Positions 16,142 to 24,681 of a stretch of 40,139 bases of DNA are shown here, piece by piece. Made by a program: the position numbers and the translations under genes. The stretch lies in the IMG/VR virus record IMGVR_UViG_3300022700_000098, positions 1-40,139 of that record; one strand, given 5' to 3'. The notes under the pieces were generated by a model. It was not told where the DNA came from, did not search any database, and saw only the letters and a list, made by a program, of their open reading frames with translations. The stretch's first letter is position 1. Every line of letters starts with the position of its first letter. Source of the stretch: a virus.

Positions 16142-16165
16142 TTACAGCTTCACACCTACTTATAG
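15959..16165 (+). CDS. Short MPxYxRENG module gene, likely remnant
   Basis: The 68 codons consist almost entirely of the N-terminal module found in the gene at 12709. The first 62 residues match with only conservative changes, and the DNA is nearly identical across GATGGTTCAACCGTTATCCG. After SDHTFL it runs LQLHTYL and stops, with no binding domain. It is either a remnant left when the variable domain was deleted or a donor module for recombination. A TATATTAA sequence lies just upstream (15948-15955), so it may still be transcribed. Confidence 0.6.
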   Translation: MPQYVRENGALKVIPDSEATEDGEISLSPRRKILDEGNVVIEGRDDGSTVIREKRVSDHTFLQLHTYL

Positions 16166-16196
16166 ATGAATTCAGTTTACACAAAAGAGGTGAAAA

Positions 16197-16748
16197 ATGA
16201 AAAAAGTTGCAGGACTTGACCTTTCAACAACCGTGGCCGGATTTGCAATTATGTCCGAAGACGGGGAACTTATATCTTACGACTGGCACAAATTCAAAAA
16301 AGACAGCGATTACGATCTCATTGATCTTGTCGAGCAGTTTGATGAAAACGTGTGGCCGGAAATCAAAGACGCCGACGCCGTTGTTTTGGAAGACGCTTTG
16401 AAAAACTACGGGGGCATGACCACAACTACCTCAATTAGCGTTCTTCTCCAGTTCAACGCGATCATCGAGTATGAACTAATAAAACGTCTTGGCAAAGACG
16501 CCGTTGAAAAAATCCATCCGTCTACGGCAAAGAAAAATAGCTTCCTTGACCGGGGACGGGTTCCATCTTCGTATTCTAGCCCGTGGTCTACGTATAAAGA
16601 CTCAAAGGGATGGATCATCGAAGAGGTGTCGAACCATTACGGCATTGAGTGGGAACTAACAAGATCTGGAAATCCAAGGCCGGGGTCAGACGACGCCGCA
16701 GACGCTGTGATACTGGCAAGCTCTTACGTTCAAGAGAACTTTACATAA
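16197..16748 (+). CDS. RuvC-like Holliday-junction resolvase
   Basis: This 183-aa protein has an RNase H/RuvC fold. Acidic catalytic residues appear in the expected places: D8 in KVAGLDLSTT (first strand), E65 in AVVLEDAL (fourth strand), and D165/D166/D169 in GSDDAADAVILA (last helix). RuvC-type resolvases cut four-way DNA junctions. In a phage this debranches replicated DNA before packaging, the task done in T4 by the unrelated endonuclease VII (gp49). It is the only gene here with a good Shine-Dalgarno-like sequence (AGAGGTG, six bases before ATG). It heads a three-gene DNA-metabolism group but is separated from the other two by a strong hairpin terminator. Confidence 0.85.
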   Translation: MKKVAGLDLSTTVAGFAIMSEDGELISYDWHKFKKDSDYDLIDLVEQFDENVWPEIKDADAVVLEDALKNYGGMTTTTSISVLLQFNAIIEYELIKRLGKDAVEKIHPSTAKKNSFLDRGRVPSSYSSPWSTYKDSKGWIIEEVSNHYGIEWELTRSGNPRPGSDDAADAVILASSYVQENFT

Positions 16749-16782
16749 GCTTCCTCTCGCCTTTACATACGACTCAAAAAGA

Positions 16783-16818
16783 GCCTCTACCTATAATCGA
16801 ACGTGGGTAGAGGCTTTT
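16783..16818 (+). terminator. Rho-independent terminator
   Basis: GCCTCTACC (16783-16791) pairs perfectly with GGTAGAGGC (16806-16814) across a 14-base loop and is followed by TTTTCT. An A-run precedes the stem, so it could also work in the other direction. It lies between the resolvase and primase genes and is the clearest intrinsic terminator in the window. Confidence 0.85.
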
Positions 16819-16865
16819 CTATTTCCACGCAGAAAAGACATTAACTAAGTTACATATCAACTTTT

Positions 16866-17810
16866 ATGGACAAGAAGAAAAAGGTCTTAGACGTTCTCAC
16901 AACGGTTTTAGGAAGCGACTACCGGGAAGTAAACAAAGGAGAACACCTGTTTCACTGCAGGTTCTGTGGTCATCACAAAAAGAAGTTGTCGGTGAATCTA
17001 GACCCGTCGAAGCAGGAGTTTGGGTTTTACAAGTGTTGGGTATGCAAGGAGAGCGGGAAGAGTTTGTTTACGCTTTTGAAAAAGCTCAACGCTTCTTCAC
17101 ATCTTTTCAAGAAGCTTTCAAAGGCTTTAGACAGGCCATCGTACGGAGGCAAACGGGACAAGCCATCTTCTAGCGTTGACGTTCTCTCGCTTCCAGAAGA
17201 GTATAAGCCAATGTGGGAAGAGCATCCGGGCTATGAGTGGAACTATGCTTATAACTACCTTCAAAAGCGGGGAATTACTCGTGGAGACATGATAAAGTAT
17301 AAGATTGGTTGGTGCAAAGAGGGAAAATACCAGCACCGAATCGTTATCCCAAGCTACGATGAAGACGGGGATCTAAACTACTTTACCGGAAGAGATTTCT
17401 TTGGCAGTTCGTCTTTGAAATACTTAAACCCCAAGACTTCAAGGAACGTCATTATATTTGACAACCTCATTGACTGGTCGGAACCTCTTACGATTGTGGA
17501 AGGGGTGTTTGACGCTATGGCTTGTAGACGAAACGCTACCTGTCTTATGAGCAAAAAGATTCACTCTAGACTCTTTAACAAAATCTTAATCACAAATCCT
17601 CCACACATCAATTTGATGCTTGACGGAGACGCCTTTGAAGCGGGGGTTGAAATCTCTGAAAAGCTGTTGAACCAAGGGCAGGACGTTCGGCTTGTTAAAC
17701 TTGAAGACAAAGACCCCGCAGACCTTGGATTTTCCGGAAGCTGGAAACGGATGAAAAACGAACCTCAACTCGACTTTGAAGAGTTAATTAAACACAAGGT
17801 TTCACTTTAG
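16866..17810 (+). CDS. DnaG-type DNA primase (T4 gp61-like role)
   Basis: This 314-aa protein starts with a CHC2-type zinc finger using C31, C34, C57 and C60 (CRFCGHHKKKLSVN ... YKCWVC), which in primases reads the template. A central region (YLQKRGITRGDMIKYKIGW, then YFTGRDF) matches the DnaG core. The Toprim domain follows with E212 in TIVEGVFDAMAC and D253-x-D255 in NLMLDGDAFEAG, the metal-binding residues for RNA-primer synthesis. Length is close to T4 gp61 (342 aa). No helicase domain is fused, so a separate helicase must be supplied elsewhere. It follows the terminator at 16783, so it is probably transcribed from its own start. Confidence 0.9.
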   Translation: MDKKKKVLDVLTTVLGSDYREVNKGEHLFHCRFCGHHKKKLSVNLDPSKQEFGFYKCWVCKESGKSLFTLLKKLNASSHLFKKLSKALDRPSYGGKRDKPSSSVDVLSLPEEYKPMWEEHPGYEWNYAYNYLQKRGITRGDMIKYKIGWCKEGKYQHRIVIPSYDEDGDLNYFTGRDFFGSSSLKYLNPKTSRNVIIFDNLIDWSEPLTIVEGVFDAMACRRNATCLMSKKIHSRLFNKILITNPPHINLMLDGDAFEAGVEISEKLLNQGQDVRLVKLEDKDPADLGFSGSWKRMKNEPQLDFEELIKHKVSL

Positions 17811-17872
17811 CTTCACCCTTGCTCTGGTATCTATAGCTTGAAGACATTCACCACAAAAGCCTTATTTGCACA

Positions 17873-20800
17873 ATGAAAACGGTTGACATTGGAGTTGAAA
17901 ATGTAACAGAGATATTTCAGATTGCAGACGTTCATATCCGAACGCTAAAAAGACACGACGAATACAAAGAAGTGTTTGAAAACCTGTATGAAGAAATAGA
18001 AAATCGAAAAACAGAGGGAAGCGTTATTGCCCTTTTGGGGGATATCGTTCATGCTAAAACCGACCTCACGCCGGAACTTGTGGACGTGGCTTCAAACTTT
18101 TTGAAGCGTCTATCTTCTGTTGCTCCGGTTATTTTGATTCCGGGAAACCACGATGAAAATTTGGTTAGCCCTGACCGAATGGACAGCCTTACGCCGATTG
18201 TAAGAAATATCGACACGTCACGGATCTACTATAGCAGAGAGACGGAAGTATTTGACGTAGGTGGGGTGGCGTTTATCCACATGAGCCAGCTTGACAAGCC
18301 AAAAAACTACCCGAAAGCAAACTCTATTCCCGATTCGAAACCAAAGGTTGCCTTGTATCACGGCGTTGTAAACGGTGCGGTGACGGACACCGGATGGACA
18401 TTAAGTTCCGAAGAGGTGAACGCTGGAATGTTTGAAGGGTACGATATAACCCTTTTGGGTGATATTCACAAGCGACAGTTTTTAGATTCAAATGAGAGGG
18501 TTCTGTACTCTGGAAGCCTAGTTCAGCAAAATCACGGAGAACCTGTTTCCGGGCATGGGGTGAATTTCTGGGATGTTGGAAACAAGGAAGTGGAGTTTAT
18601 TCCGGTAGAAAACGACTACGGGTTCTACACCTTGGATGTAGAAAACGGGGCATACCCGGTTCCGGAAGACGTTCCAAAGAAGCCAAGACTTCGCCTTCGA
18701 GTAAAAAATACAGATCCGGTAGAAACGAAACGTATTGTAGCGGACCTTCGGAAGATGTATGACGTGCAAGAAGTTTCTGTGAACAGGTCTGGAATCGGGG
18801 GGTCTGTTCAAAACCAAAATGGAGAGTCTTCTCTTGAAATCGGAAACGTACAAGACACAGAGCGCCAAAACGAACTTATCGAAACGTATTTGACCGATTC
18901 TCAAAACGTTAGCGAAGAGGTTCTTCAAAACATCCGGTCTATCAACAGAGACTTAAATTCAGAGGTTAAGAAGTGGGAAAACCGGAGCCTAAGTTGGAAG
19001 TTGAAAAGATTTGAATTTTCAAACATGTTCTCTTATGGGGAGGACAACACAATCGACTTCACACAGGCAAACGGGATCATTGGAATCTTTGCGGATAACG
19101 CAAGCGGAAAGTCCTCCATTCTTGACGCGGTTAGCTACTGCCTTTTTGACAGATGCTCTAGAACCCGAAAGTCAAAGAAGGTTCTAAACAACGACTCCGA
19201 CTGGTTTTCTTCAAAAGCGGTTCTTGAAATCAACGGAAAGGAATATGTGATCGAACGAAGCGGGGAGAAAAAAGGGCACCAAGGCCGGGTCCCTGTGGAC
19301 GTAAACTTTTACGTCAAAGAAGAAACGGGAAGCACAACGTCTTTGAATGGAAAGAGAAGGCGGGACACAAATCGAATCATTCGAGAGTATATCGGTGAAT
19401 ACGAAGACTTTGTAACGACTGCCCTTTCCACGCAGACGGACGGAACTGTGTTTGTTGAAAAGACACAAGCGGAAAGGAAGGATATGCTTTCCCGATTTAT
19501 TGGAATCGACGTGTTTGACCGTCTCCACGACAAGGCCAAAGAACGACGTAGAGAGGCTACAACGCTTCTTAAAGAGTATGAGGGGGACAGCCTATCCGAA
19601 GACATAGCATCGGCAGAGAAGCGGTATGAGAGGGCTTTAGACGCCTATCAAAAGTTTTCAAAGAAAGAAGAAGACCTTGAAGACAAGATTGAATCTAAAA
19701 ATAAGCGTCTTGTCTCGCTAAACCAAAAGTTAAGAGACGTTCCCGGCGAAGACGTAGACATTTCTTCACTCAAAGAGAGAAAAAGTCAGCTTGAAAACGA
19801 AAAAGAGTCTGTAAAAGACAAGGTTGAGCACTTCCAAATCAAGAAAAGAGAGAAGCAACAGCCGCTTGAAGGGTACAAAGAACTTCTTGAAAATTCGTTT
19901 GATGTAAAAGAGGTAGAGCGTCGGTATAAGCGTTGGAAAGAGAAGAAAGAACAGCTTGCAGAAAACAAAACCCGCGCCAAAAACCTAAAAGACAGAAGAA
20001 GCCAGCTTAAAGATTCAATCGAACACATCGAGTCTCATTCCGAGTTTGATCCCGACTGCAAGTACTGTGTTCGAAGAAACGAAAAAGACGCGAAAAAACT
20101 CGAAGAATACAAGCAAGATCTTCAATCGGTTGAATCGAAATTTCAAACCATTATTTCCAAGTCTAAGAAGCTAAAAGAAAAGGTAAACGACGAAAGCGCA
20201 AAAGAAGATTACGAGCGAGTAAACGAAATTCAAGGCAAGATTGAGTCCATAAAGACCAAAGTGAACGGGTTTCAATCCAAGGCCAACGAGAAAGAGGTTG
20301 AACTTTCCAAGGTAGAAAGCAAGCTTTCAAACGTCCAGTCTCAAATTGAGGGTTACGAGAAGAGAAAAGAGGACATAAAACACAATCGCAAGGTTCAAGG
20401 CAAGATTGACCCGTTGAAAGACGAAATTTTCGAGCTTGAAGAGGAAAAGAAAGAGGCTTCAAGCATGGCCCGTGAAAAGCACTCTGAAATGAAGGTTGCC
20501 GAAAGAGACAAAGAAGAGGCCACCCAGAAGTTGAACAAGTACCGGAAGCTAAAGAAGGAAAATCGGGCATACGAATATTATCTTGAAGCCACAAAAAGAG
20601 ACGGGGTGCCATACGAACTTATTGGGAGAGCAATGCCAACGATTGAAAGCGAAGTCAACTCAATTCTTTCAAGTATGGTTGAATTTACCGTTTCAATGGA
20701 GCTTGACGGAAAAAACGTAGACGCCTTTATAAATTATGGCGAGGACACGTGGCCTTTAGAAATTGCTTCAAACTTTGAGCGGTTTATTTCAAGCCTTGCG

Positions 20801-21043
20801 ATCCGAATTGCTCTTATTAACGTTGCAAACCTTCCAAGCCCGAACTTTCTTGCAATCGATGAAGGGTTTTCGTCCGCAGACCGGACAAACCTAAACAACA
20901 TGGGTCTTTTGTTTGACTACCTGAAGACTCAATTCCAATTTGCGGTCGTGATCTCGCACGTGGATATGATGAGAGACATGGTTGACGACCTAATGGAGAT
21001 CCGGTCTTCGGGAAAGGAAAAAAGCAAAGTAACCTATATATAA
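17873..21043 (+). CDS. 47-46: Fused recombination nuclease/ATPase (gp47-gp46, Mre11-Rad50, SbcD-SbcC in one chain)
   Basis: This 1056-aa protein joins two proteins that are normally separate. Residues 1-about 375 are the calcineurin-like nuclease: D19-x-H21, G56-D57 with H60, G91-N92-H93-D94, then LYHGVV and LLGDIHKRQ, completing the two-metal site. Residues about 380-1056 are the SMC-like ATPase. They show a Walker A (GIFADNASGKSS, 404-415), long coiled coils at about 580-720 and 740-930, a zinc hook C729-K-Y-C732 at the tip, and a Walker B (FLAIDEG, D996-E997). In T4, gp46 and gp47 resect DNA ends for recombination-dependent replication. The single continuous frame has no internal stop, and a linker (RSLSWKLKRFEFSNM) joins the parts. 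Start at ATG 17873 after an A-rich leader. Confidence 0.93.
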   Translation: MKTVDIGVENVTEIFQIADVHIRTLKRHDEYKEVFENLYEEIENRKTEGSVIALLGDIVHAKTDLTPELVDVASNFLKRLSSVAPVILIPGNHDENLVSPDRMDSLTPIVRNIDTSRIYYSRETEVFDVGGVAFIHMSQLDKPKNYPKANSIPDSKPKVALYHGVVNGAVTDTGWTLSSEEVNAGMFEGYDITLLGDIHKRQFLDSNERVLYSGSLVQQNHGEPVSGHGVNFWDVGNKEVEFIPVENDYGFYTLDVENGAYPVPEDVPKKPRLRLRVKNTDPVETKRIVADLRKMYDVQEVSVNRSGIGGSVQNQNGESSLEIGNVQDTERQNELIETYLTDSQNVSEEVLQNIRSINRDLNSEVKKWENRSLSWKLKRFEFSNMFSYGEDNTIDFTQANGIIGIFADNASGKSSILDAVSYCLFDRCSRTRKSKKVLNNDSDWFSSKAVLEINGKEYVIERSGEKKGHQGRVPVDVNFYVKEETGSTTSLNGKRRRDTNRIIREYIGEYEDFVTTALSTQTDGTVFVEKTQAERKDMLSRFIGIDVFDRLHDKAKERRREATTLLKEYEGDSLSEDIASAEKRYERALDAYQKFSKKEEDLEDKIESKNKRLVSLNQKLRDVPGEDVDISSLKERKSQLENEKESVKDKVEHFQIKKREKQQPLEGYKELLENSFDVKEVERRYKRWKEKKEQLAENKTRAKNLKDRRSQLKDSIEHIESHSEFDPDCKYCVRRNEKDAKKLEEYKQDLQSVESKFQTIISKSKKLKEKVNDESAKEDYERVNEIQGKIESIKTKVNGFQSKANEKEVELSKVESKLSNVQSQIEGYEKRKEDIKHNRKVQGKIDPLKDEIFELEEEKKEASSMAREKHSEMKVAERDKEEATQKLNKYRKLKKENRAYEYYLEATKRDGVPYELIGRAMPTIESEVNSILSSMVEFTVSMELDGKNVDAFINYGEDTWPLEIASNFERFISSLAIRIALINVANLPSPNFLAIDEGFSSADRTNLNNMGLLFDYLKTQFQFAVVISHVDMMRDMVDDLMEIRSSGKEKSKVTYI

Positions 21044-21050
21044 ACAGTCA
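21035..21050 (+). promoter_or_regulatory. Candidate late promoter element
   Basis: TATATATAAACAGTCA overlaps the last codons of the recombination gene and lies 18 bases before the ATG at 21069. It marks the switch from DNA-metabolism genes back to tail-fibre genes. Confidence 0.45.
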
Positions 21051-21068
21051 CTTTAACAGAAAAATTAT

Positions 21069-22124
21069 ATGCCTTTTGGACTTAATTTATCGGAAGTAGA
21101 AACCGGAAAGACAATTGAAGCGGACCACGTTTTTCGTCTTTATGAAATCTTGACGGGGCAGCGCGTACCGGAAAGCACTTTTGAAGTTAATATTGACGGG
21201 TCAATTCAAATAGAAGATGAAACCCGCTCTACTACTTTTGAGATTCCAAGTTATACCGGGGACCCCAACAATCACGTAGGTTCAGAGTTTAGACAGGCAA
21301 TTGAAGCAATTGCCGGAACCGTAAGTAGCGGGTTCTCCGGTGCTGAAGGAAACGGTATCTCTTTTTCAGGCTCAAACCCCACAACTATATCCGTAGATCA
21401 AGGGTTTGGTCTTTCTTTTGACGGAAGTGATCAGCTTCAAGTTGATATAGGTTCTGTAGGGTCTTCTCTTGCAAGTGGCTCCGACACGATCAATTGGAAT
21501 GGGTCAGAACTAGCTGTTGATGAAAACGGATTAAACATTCCAGATCAAGTCACCGTTTCTGCCGGGGGAAATAGCATTAGCGTGTCTCAAAACGGAAGCG
21601 ACTATACGGTTTCTTTGGCAAATAACATTTCCGTATCAAATGCAACTGTTGGAAGTCAACTATCTACAGACCAGATTACTCCACAGTCAACGAATAATGT
21701 CGAAATCAAAAATGGTAATGAAATAATGACCACCTTCAACTCCGGAAACGAAGAAGTAATTGTTGGTGAAATCGGATCTACGGCTTACGACTTGAAGGTT
21801 ACTGGAAACATTATTGCAAACCCGTCTTCGGACATTCGAATGAAGGAGAATATCACCCGGATAAAAGACACCGAAGGCATCCTTTCTGGAATTTCCGGGT
21901 ATCACTTCAAGTGGAAAGATGAAGGACAGACCCTTTCCGAAAATGGTTACGACTATGGAGTTGTGGCACAAGAGGTCGAAAAAGTTATGCCGGATGCAGT
22001 TACAGAAAGACCAAACGGAGAAAAAGCGGTCTCTTATAATGCGCTCATCCCCGTTCTCATTGAAGAGGTTAAGTCACAAAGAAGAGAGATTCAAGAACTA
22101 AAAACTGAGGTAAGGGACAAGTAA
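21069..22124 (+). CDS. Tail fibre protein with C-terminal S74 intramolecular chaperone
   Basis: This 351-aa protein has a short N-terminal attachment region and a middle rich in S, G, N and D with beta-helical character (about residues 80-250), typical of fibre shafts. The end is a Peptidase_S74 domain (about 250-351). S254-D-x-R-x-K259 gives the predicted Ser/Lys catalytic pair, followed by NITRIKDTEGILSGISGYHF, YGVVAQEVEKVMPDAV and YNALIPVLIEEVKSQ. In this family the chaperone drives trimer assembly and then cuts itself off just before the serine. The N-terminal piece (MPFGLNLSEVETGK) differs from the other fibre genes. The next gene starts directly after the stop, suggesting coupled expression. 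Confidence 0.87.
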   Translation: MPFGLNLSEVETGKTIEADHVFRLYEILTGQRVPESTFEVNIDGSIQIEDETRSTTFEIPSYTGDPNNHVGSEFRQAIEAIAGTVSSGFSGAEGNGISFSGSNPTTISVDQGFGLSFDGSDQLQVDIGSVGSSLASGSDTINWNGSELAVDENGLNIPDQVTVSAGGNSISVSQNGSDYTVSLANNISVSNATVGSQLSTDQITPQSTNNVEIKNGNEIMTTFNSGNEEVIVGEIGSTAYDLKVTGNIIANPSSDIRMKENITRIKDTEGILSGISGYHFKWKDEGQTLSENGYDYGVVAQEVEKVMPDAVTERPNGEKAVSYNALIPVLIEEVKSQRREIQELKTEVRDK

Positions 22125-23087
22125 ATGGCAAACGGTGAAGACTTAGACATTGAAACACTTTTGGACTACGTATACGGAACACCGAATCCTAGCGAGCAAG
22201 ATATTCGTTTTCGAGAAGACGTAGCTAATGGGCTTGAAGGCCAAACCCCTTCAACTAGATCATTTGAAGATTACGACATGTCCGATGGCTCAATTTCCCT
22301 TTCAGGGCCGGATGTTATCCTTTTTGAAATAGACATAGACGGAAATACACCAAACCTCAACATTTCTGGAAATGATGGCACCGTCGTGGAATCTCAACTT
22401 TTTGGCACTACTCAGAGGGTTAATTTTAGCAAATCTGCAGTAGAGGGTATGAAGTTTGCTGATGGGTTTCCTGAAAGGGACAGTAACTTTGAATGGGATG
22501 TAGGATCTCTAGACCACACACAAGCTAATTTTGGATCAGATCCACAAGATGCAGGCAAGAGTTTCAATCCCGAACCTAACTCTAGATCAGAAGGCAATCT
22601 TTCTGTAGAATATAGTGATGGGTTCGGAGTAAAAGATACAAACCCAATATCAGCATCTAAACCTATAACTTTTGGTTCTGTTAGTGCTTCCGCAAATAGC
22701 TCACCTAATGAAATTGCTGATCCCGGTTTTGGTGATGACGATGATGATATAGGCGATCCAGCGGCACCTGTAAGCGCAGACTTTAATTGTACACTAAGTG
22801 TGCTTTGGAACTTTAACGATATATTAGTTGGGTCGGATACGGCTTTTGTAGACGAAGCTTCTGTTACTGCCACGGTAGAAGATGTTAACAATGCAAATAG
22901 TGGGGCCGTTCCCGCTTCTTTTCCAATTGGCGGTAACGTATCCGGTGGGAACGATAGTCTTACCACAACAATAACTGTTAGTTACGCCGAAGGGAACCAG
23001 CCTTCTTACTCAAATATAACATCATTCACTTTTGAAGCCGATATTAAGTCTTCTTTTGGGGGAGGAAGCATTTCATTCAGTCTTTAA
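22125..23087 (+). CDS. Probable tail fibre or tail-associated structural protein
   Basis: This 320-aa acidic protein is rich in D, N, S and G, with no catalytic motif. ATG 22125 directly follows the TAA of the S74 fibre gene. The N-terminal helix (LDIETLLDYVYGTPNPSEQDIRFREDV) may be an attachment segment; it resembles in style, though not in clear sequence, the helix of the preceding fibre. There is a poly-aspartate stretch (GFGDDDDDIGDP) at about residues 203-214, between a disordered middle and a beta-rich end (NCTLSVLWNFND, then TTTITVSYAEG), which could be an immunoglobulin-like fold. Base composition is more AT-rich than in neighbouring genes, hinting at exchange. A virion-exposed role is inferred from the neighbourhood. 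Confidence 0.65.
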   Translation: MANGEDLDIETLLDYVYGTPNPSEQDIRFREDVANGLEGQTPSTRSFEDYDMSDGSISLSGPDVILFEIDIDGNTPNLNISGNDGTVVESQLFGTTQRVNFSKSAVEGMKFADGFPERDSNFEWDVGSLDHTQANFGSDPQDAGKSFNPEPNSRSEGNLSVEYSDGFGVKDTNPISASKPITFGSVSASANSSPNEIADPGFGDDDDDIGDPAAPVSADFNCTLSVLWNFNDILVGSDTAFVDEASVTATVEDVNNANSGAVPASFPIGGNVSGGNDSLTTTITVSYAEGNQPSYSNITSFTFEADIKSSFGGGSISFSL

Positions 23088-23101
23088 AAAATTTAAAGAA
23101 T

Positions 23102-24634
23102 ATGGCAATTGTACCGCAAATATCAAGCGTTCAACCCAATACAGAGGTTCGGTCTGTAAGCCGAAGTATTCAATCTCCGCTTGGCGTAAACGCTTCTTTA
23201 TCTGACATTCAAACGTTTATAGATGAAACGTCTCTTGGTGGACAAACGCAGGTTACGTTTCAACAAGGGACGTATACGGCAAGCGGCGAAATTGAAATTC
23301 CGTCAAACACATATGTGATATTAATGAACGGGGCGTTTCTTCCCGACGTTGATTTCGTTGACGACCAAGGAGACCCTTCAGAAAACGTTATCGATCTTAA
23401 TATTCTGGCAAGCGGGGCCGGGGGTGGAGCAGGAGTCGTATTCAACATTGAGTCGGACGAAACAGTTGCTCTTGGTTCTTCGTTTTCACTTCTTTCTCCG
23501 GCGTCTTTCATTTCGGGCATAGCAAAAGTGGGTGTTGCCCTTGACGGAAACCAAAACGAAGTTCTTCTAAACAACAGCACCGGATCTGATGGGTCTAGAG
23601 ATTTTGATGGAATCGAAGTTGACCAAAACTCTATTTTAGCAAGAACCGGGTCGGATCTGGATTCATTTAGCGTCCCTTCAAACTCTCTTTTGGTTCGAGA
23701 AGGATCAGACTTAACAACATTTTCATTCGGCTCAAATAAAGTTCTTTCCACAGACGGTTCAAATAATCTTCAAGACGTTTCTGTAGATCAAAATAGTCTT
23801 GTTCTTCGAGAGGGGGCAAGCAGTATATCCGGTTTTCAAGTTGGAACAAACTCTGTTCTTATTCGAGACGGTGGAGATCTAAAGTCTGAGAAAATCACAA
23901 ACGGCCAGTTTCTTGCAAATACAGGTGGTGGGCTTGAAGCCACGAATTTAAATGCGGTGTCAAGTGATCTTGATCTTGACGCTTCCGATATTGCCTCCGG
24001 AACGTTTGCGTCAACAGGTGGTGGAGTAACGTACGAGTTCAACAGTAACTTGACTGTCACGGATGTTGGGACGTTCAAAGCGGGTGCAGGATTAAAAATT
24101 AAAGAAGATTCGGATGGGATCGGACTTTCTTTTGATTTGATTGAATCTACAACTACAACACCAAAAATAAGACTAAAAGCCTCTAATAGCGAAGTAGATA
24201 TTCAAGGCTCTTCTGTTGACATCGCAGTAAAATACCCTTCTAACCCAAATATTCCCAACGTAGGTGTTAACATTGGGGATGGGGGAGATATTGAAATTTC
24301 ATACGATGGAACCACGGCTTATGAAATTAGCGAACGTTATATTCAAGCAAACACTATTTCAGTTCAGTATGATTCAAGCAACAACGGAAATCCCGACACA
24401 AATGCTTATCAAGAAAACGTTCCTCACTATGTACAGATTTCTAGAACGGGAGTAGTTGCAATGCCTGTGTTTAAAAACGAAGCTATTGAAAGCAACGAGC
24501 CGGGAACTACAGATCAAAAGATTGACGATGGAGGGCTTCAACCCCCCGATGGACACGCTTCTCTTGTATTTCAGGATGATGGTGGTCTTATTCTCTCTGC
24601 GGTTGACGACCAAGGAAACGAGAATGGCGTGTAA
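23102..24634 (+). CDS. Tail fibre protein with 18-19-residue repeats
   Basis: This 510-aa protein has an N-terminal region that includes a pectate-lyase-like start (ASLSDIQTFIDE, then TQVTFQQGTYTASGEIEIPSNTYVIL), as in beta-helical fibres. From about residue 175 to 285 there are six tandem repeats of 18-19 residues with the pattern V-x-x-N-S-h-L-x-R-x-G-S-D-L-x-x-F-S, typical of triple-stranded fibre shafts. The C-terminal 150 residues form a beta-rich tip domain. No S74 chaperone is present, so folding may depend on another protein. It belongs with the two preceding fibre genes. Confidence 0.78.
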   Translation: MAIVPQISSVQPNTEVRSVSRSIQSPLGVNASLSDIQTFIDETSLGGQTQVTFQQGTYTASGEIEIPSNTYVILMNGAFLPDVDFVDDQGDPSENVIDLNILASGAGGGAGVVFNIESDETVALGSSFSLLSPASFISGIAKVGVALDGNQNEVLLNNSTGSDGSRDFDGIEVDQNSILARTGSDLDSFSVPSNSLLVREGSDLTTFSFGSNKVLSTDGSNNLQDVSVDQNSLVLREGASSISGFQVGTNSVLIRDGGDLKSEKITNGQFLANTGGGLEATNLNAVSSDLDLDASDIASGTFASTGGGVTYEFNSNLTVTDVGTFKAGAGLKIKEDSDGIGLSFDLIESTTTTPKIRLKASNSEVDIQGSSVDIAVKYPSNPNIPNVGVNIGDGGDIEISYDGTTAYEISERYIQANTISVQYDSSNNGNPDTNAYQENVPHYVQISRTGVVAMPVFKNEAIESNEPGTTDQKIDDGGLQPPDGHASLVFQDDGGLILSAVDDQGNENGV

Positions 24635-24681
24635 CGCGGTAATAAGAAATAATTACACACAAATTATTAGTTGTTCTTGTT

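Noticed and set aside
12709-16165. Diversity-generating retroelement for the receptor-binding genes
   Set aside because: No reverse transcriptase gene is visible in the window and the differences between module copies are not concentrated at adenines, so simple recombination explains the pattern better.
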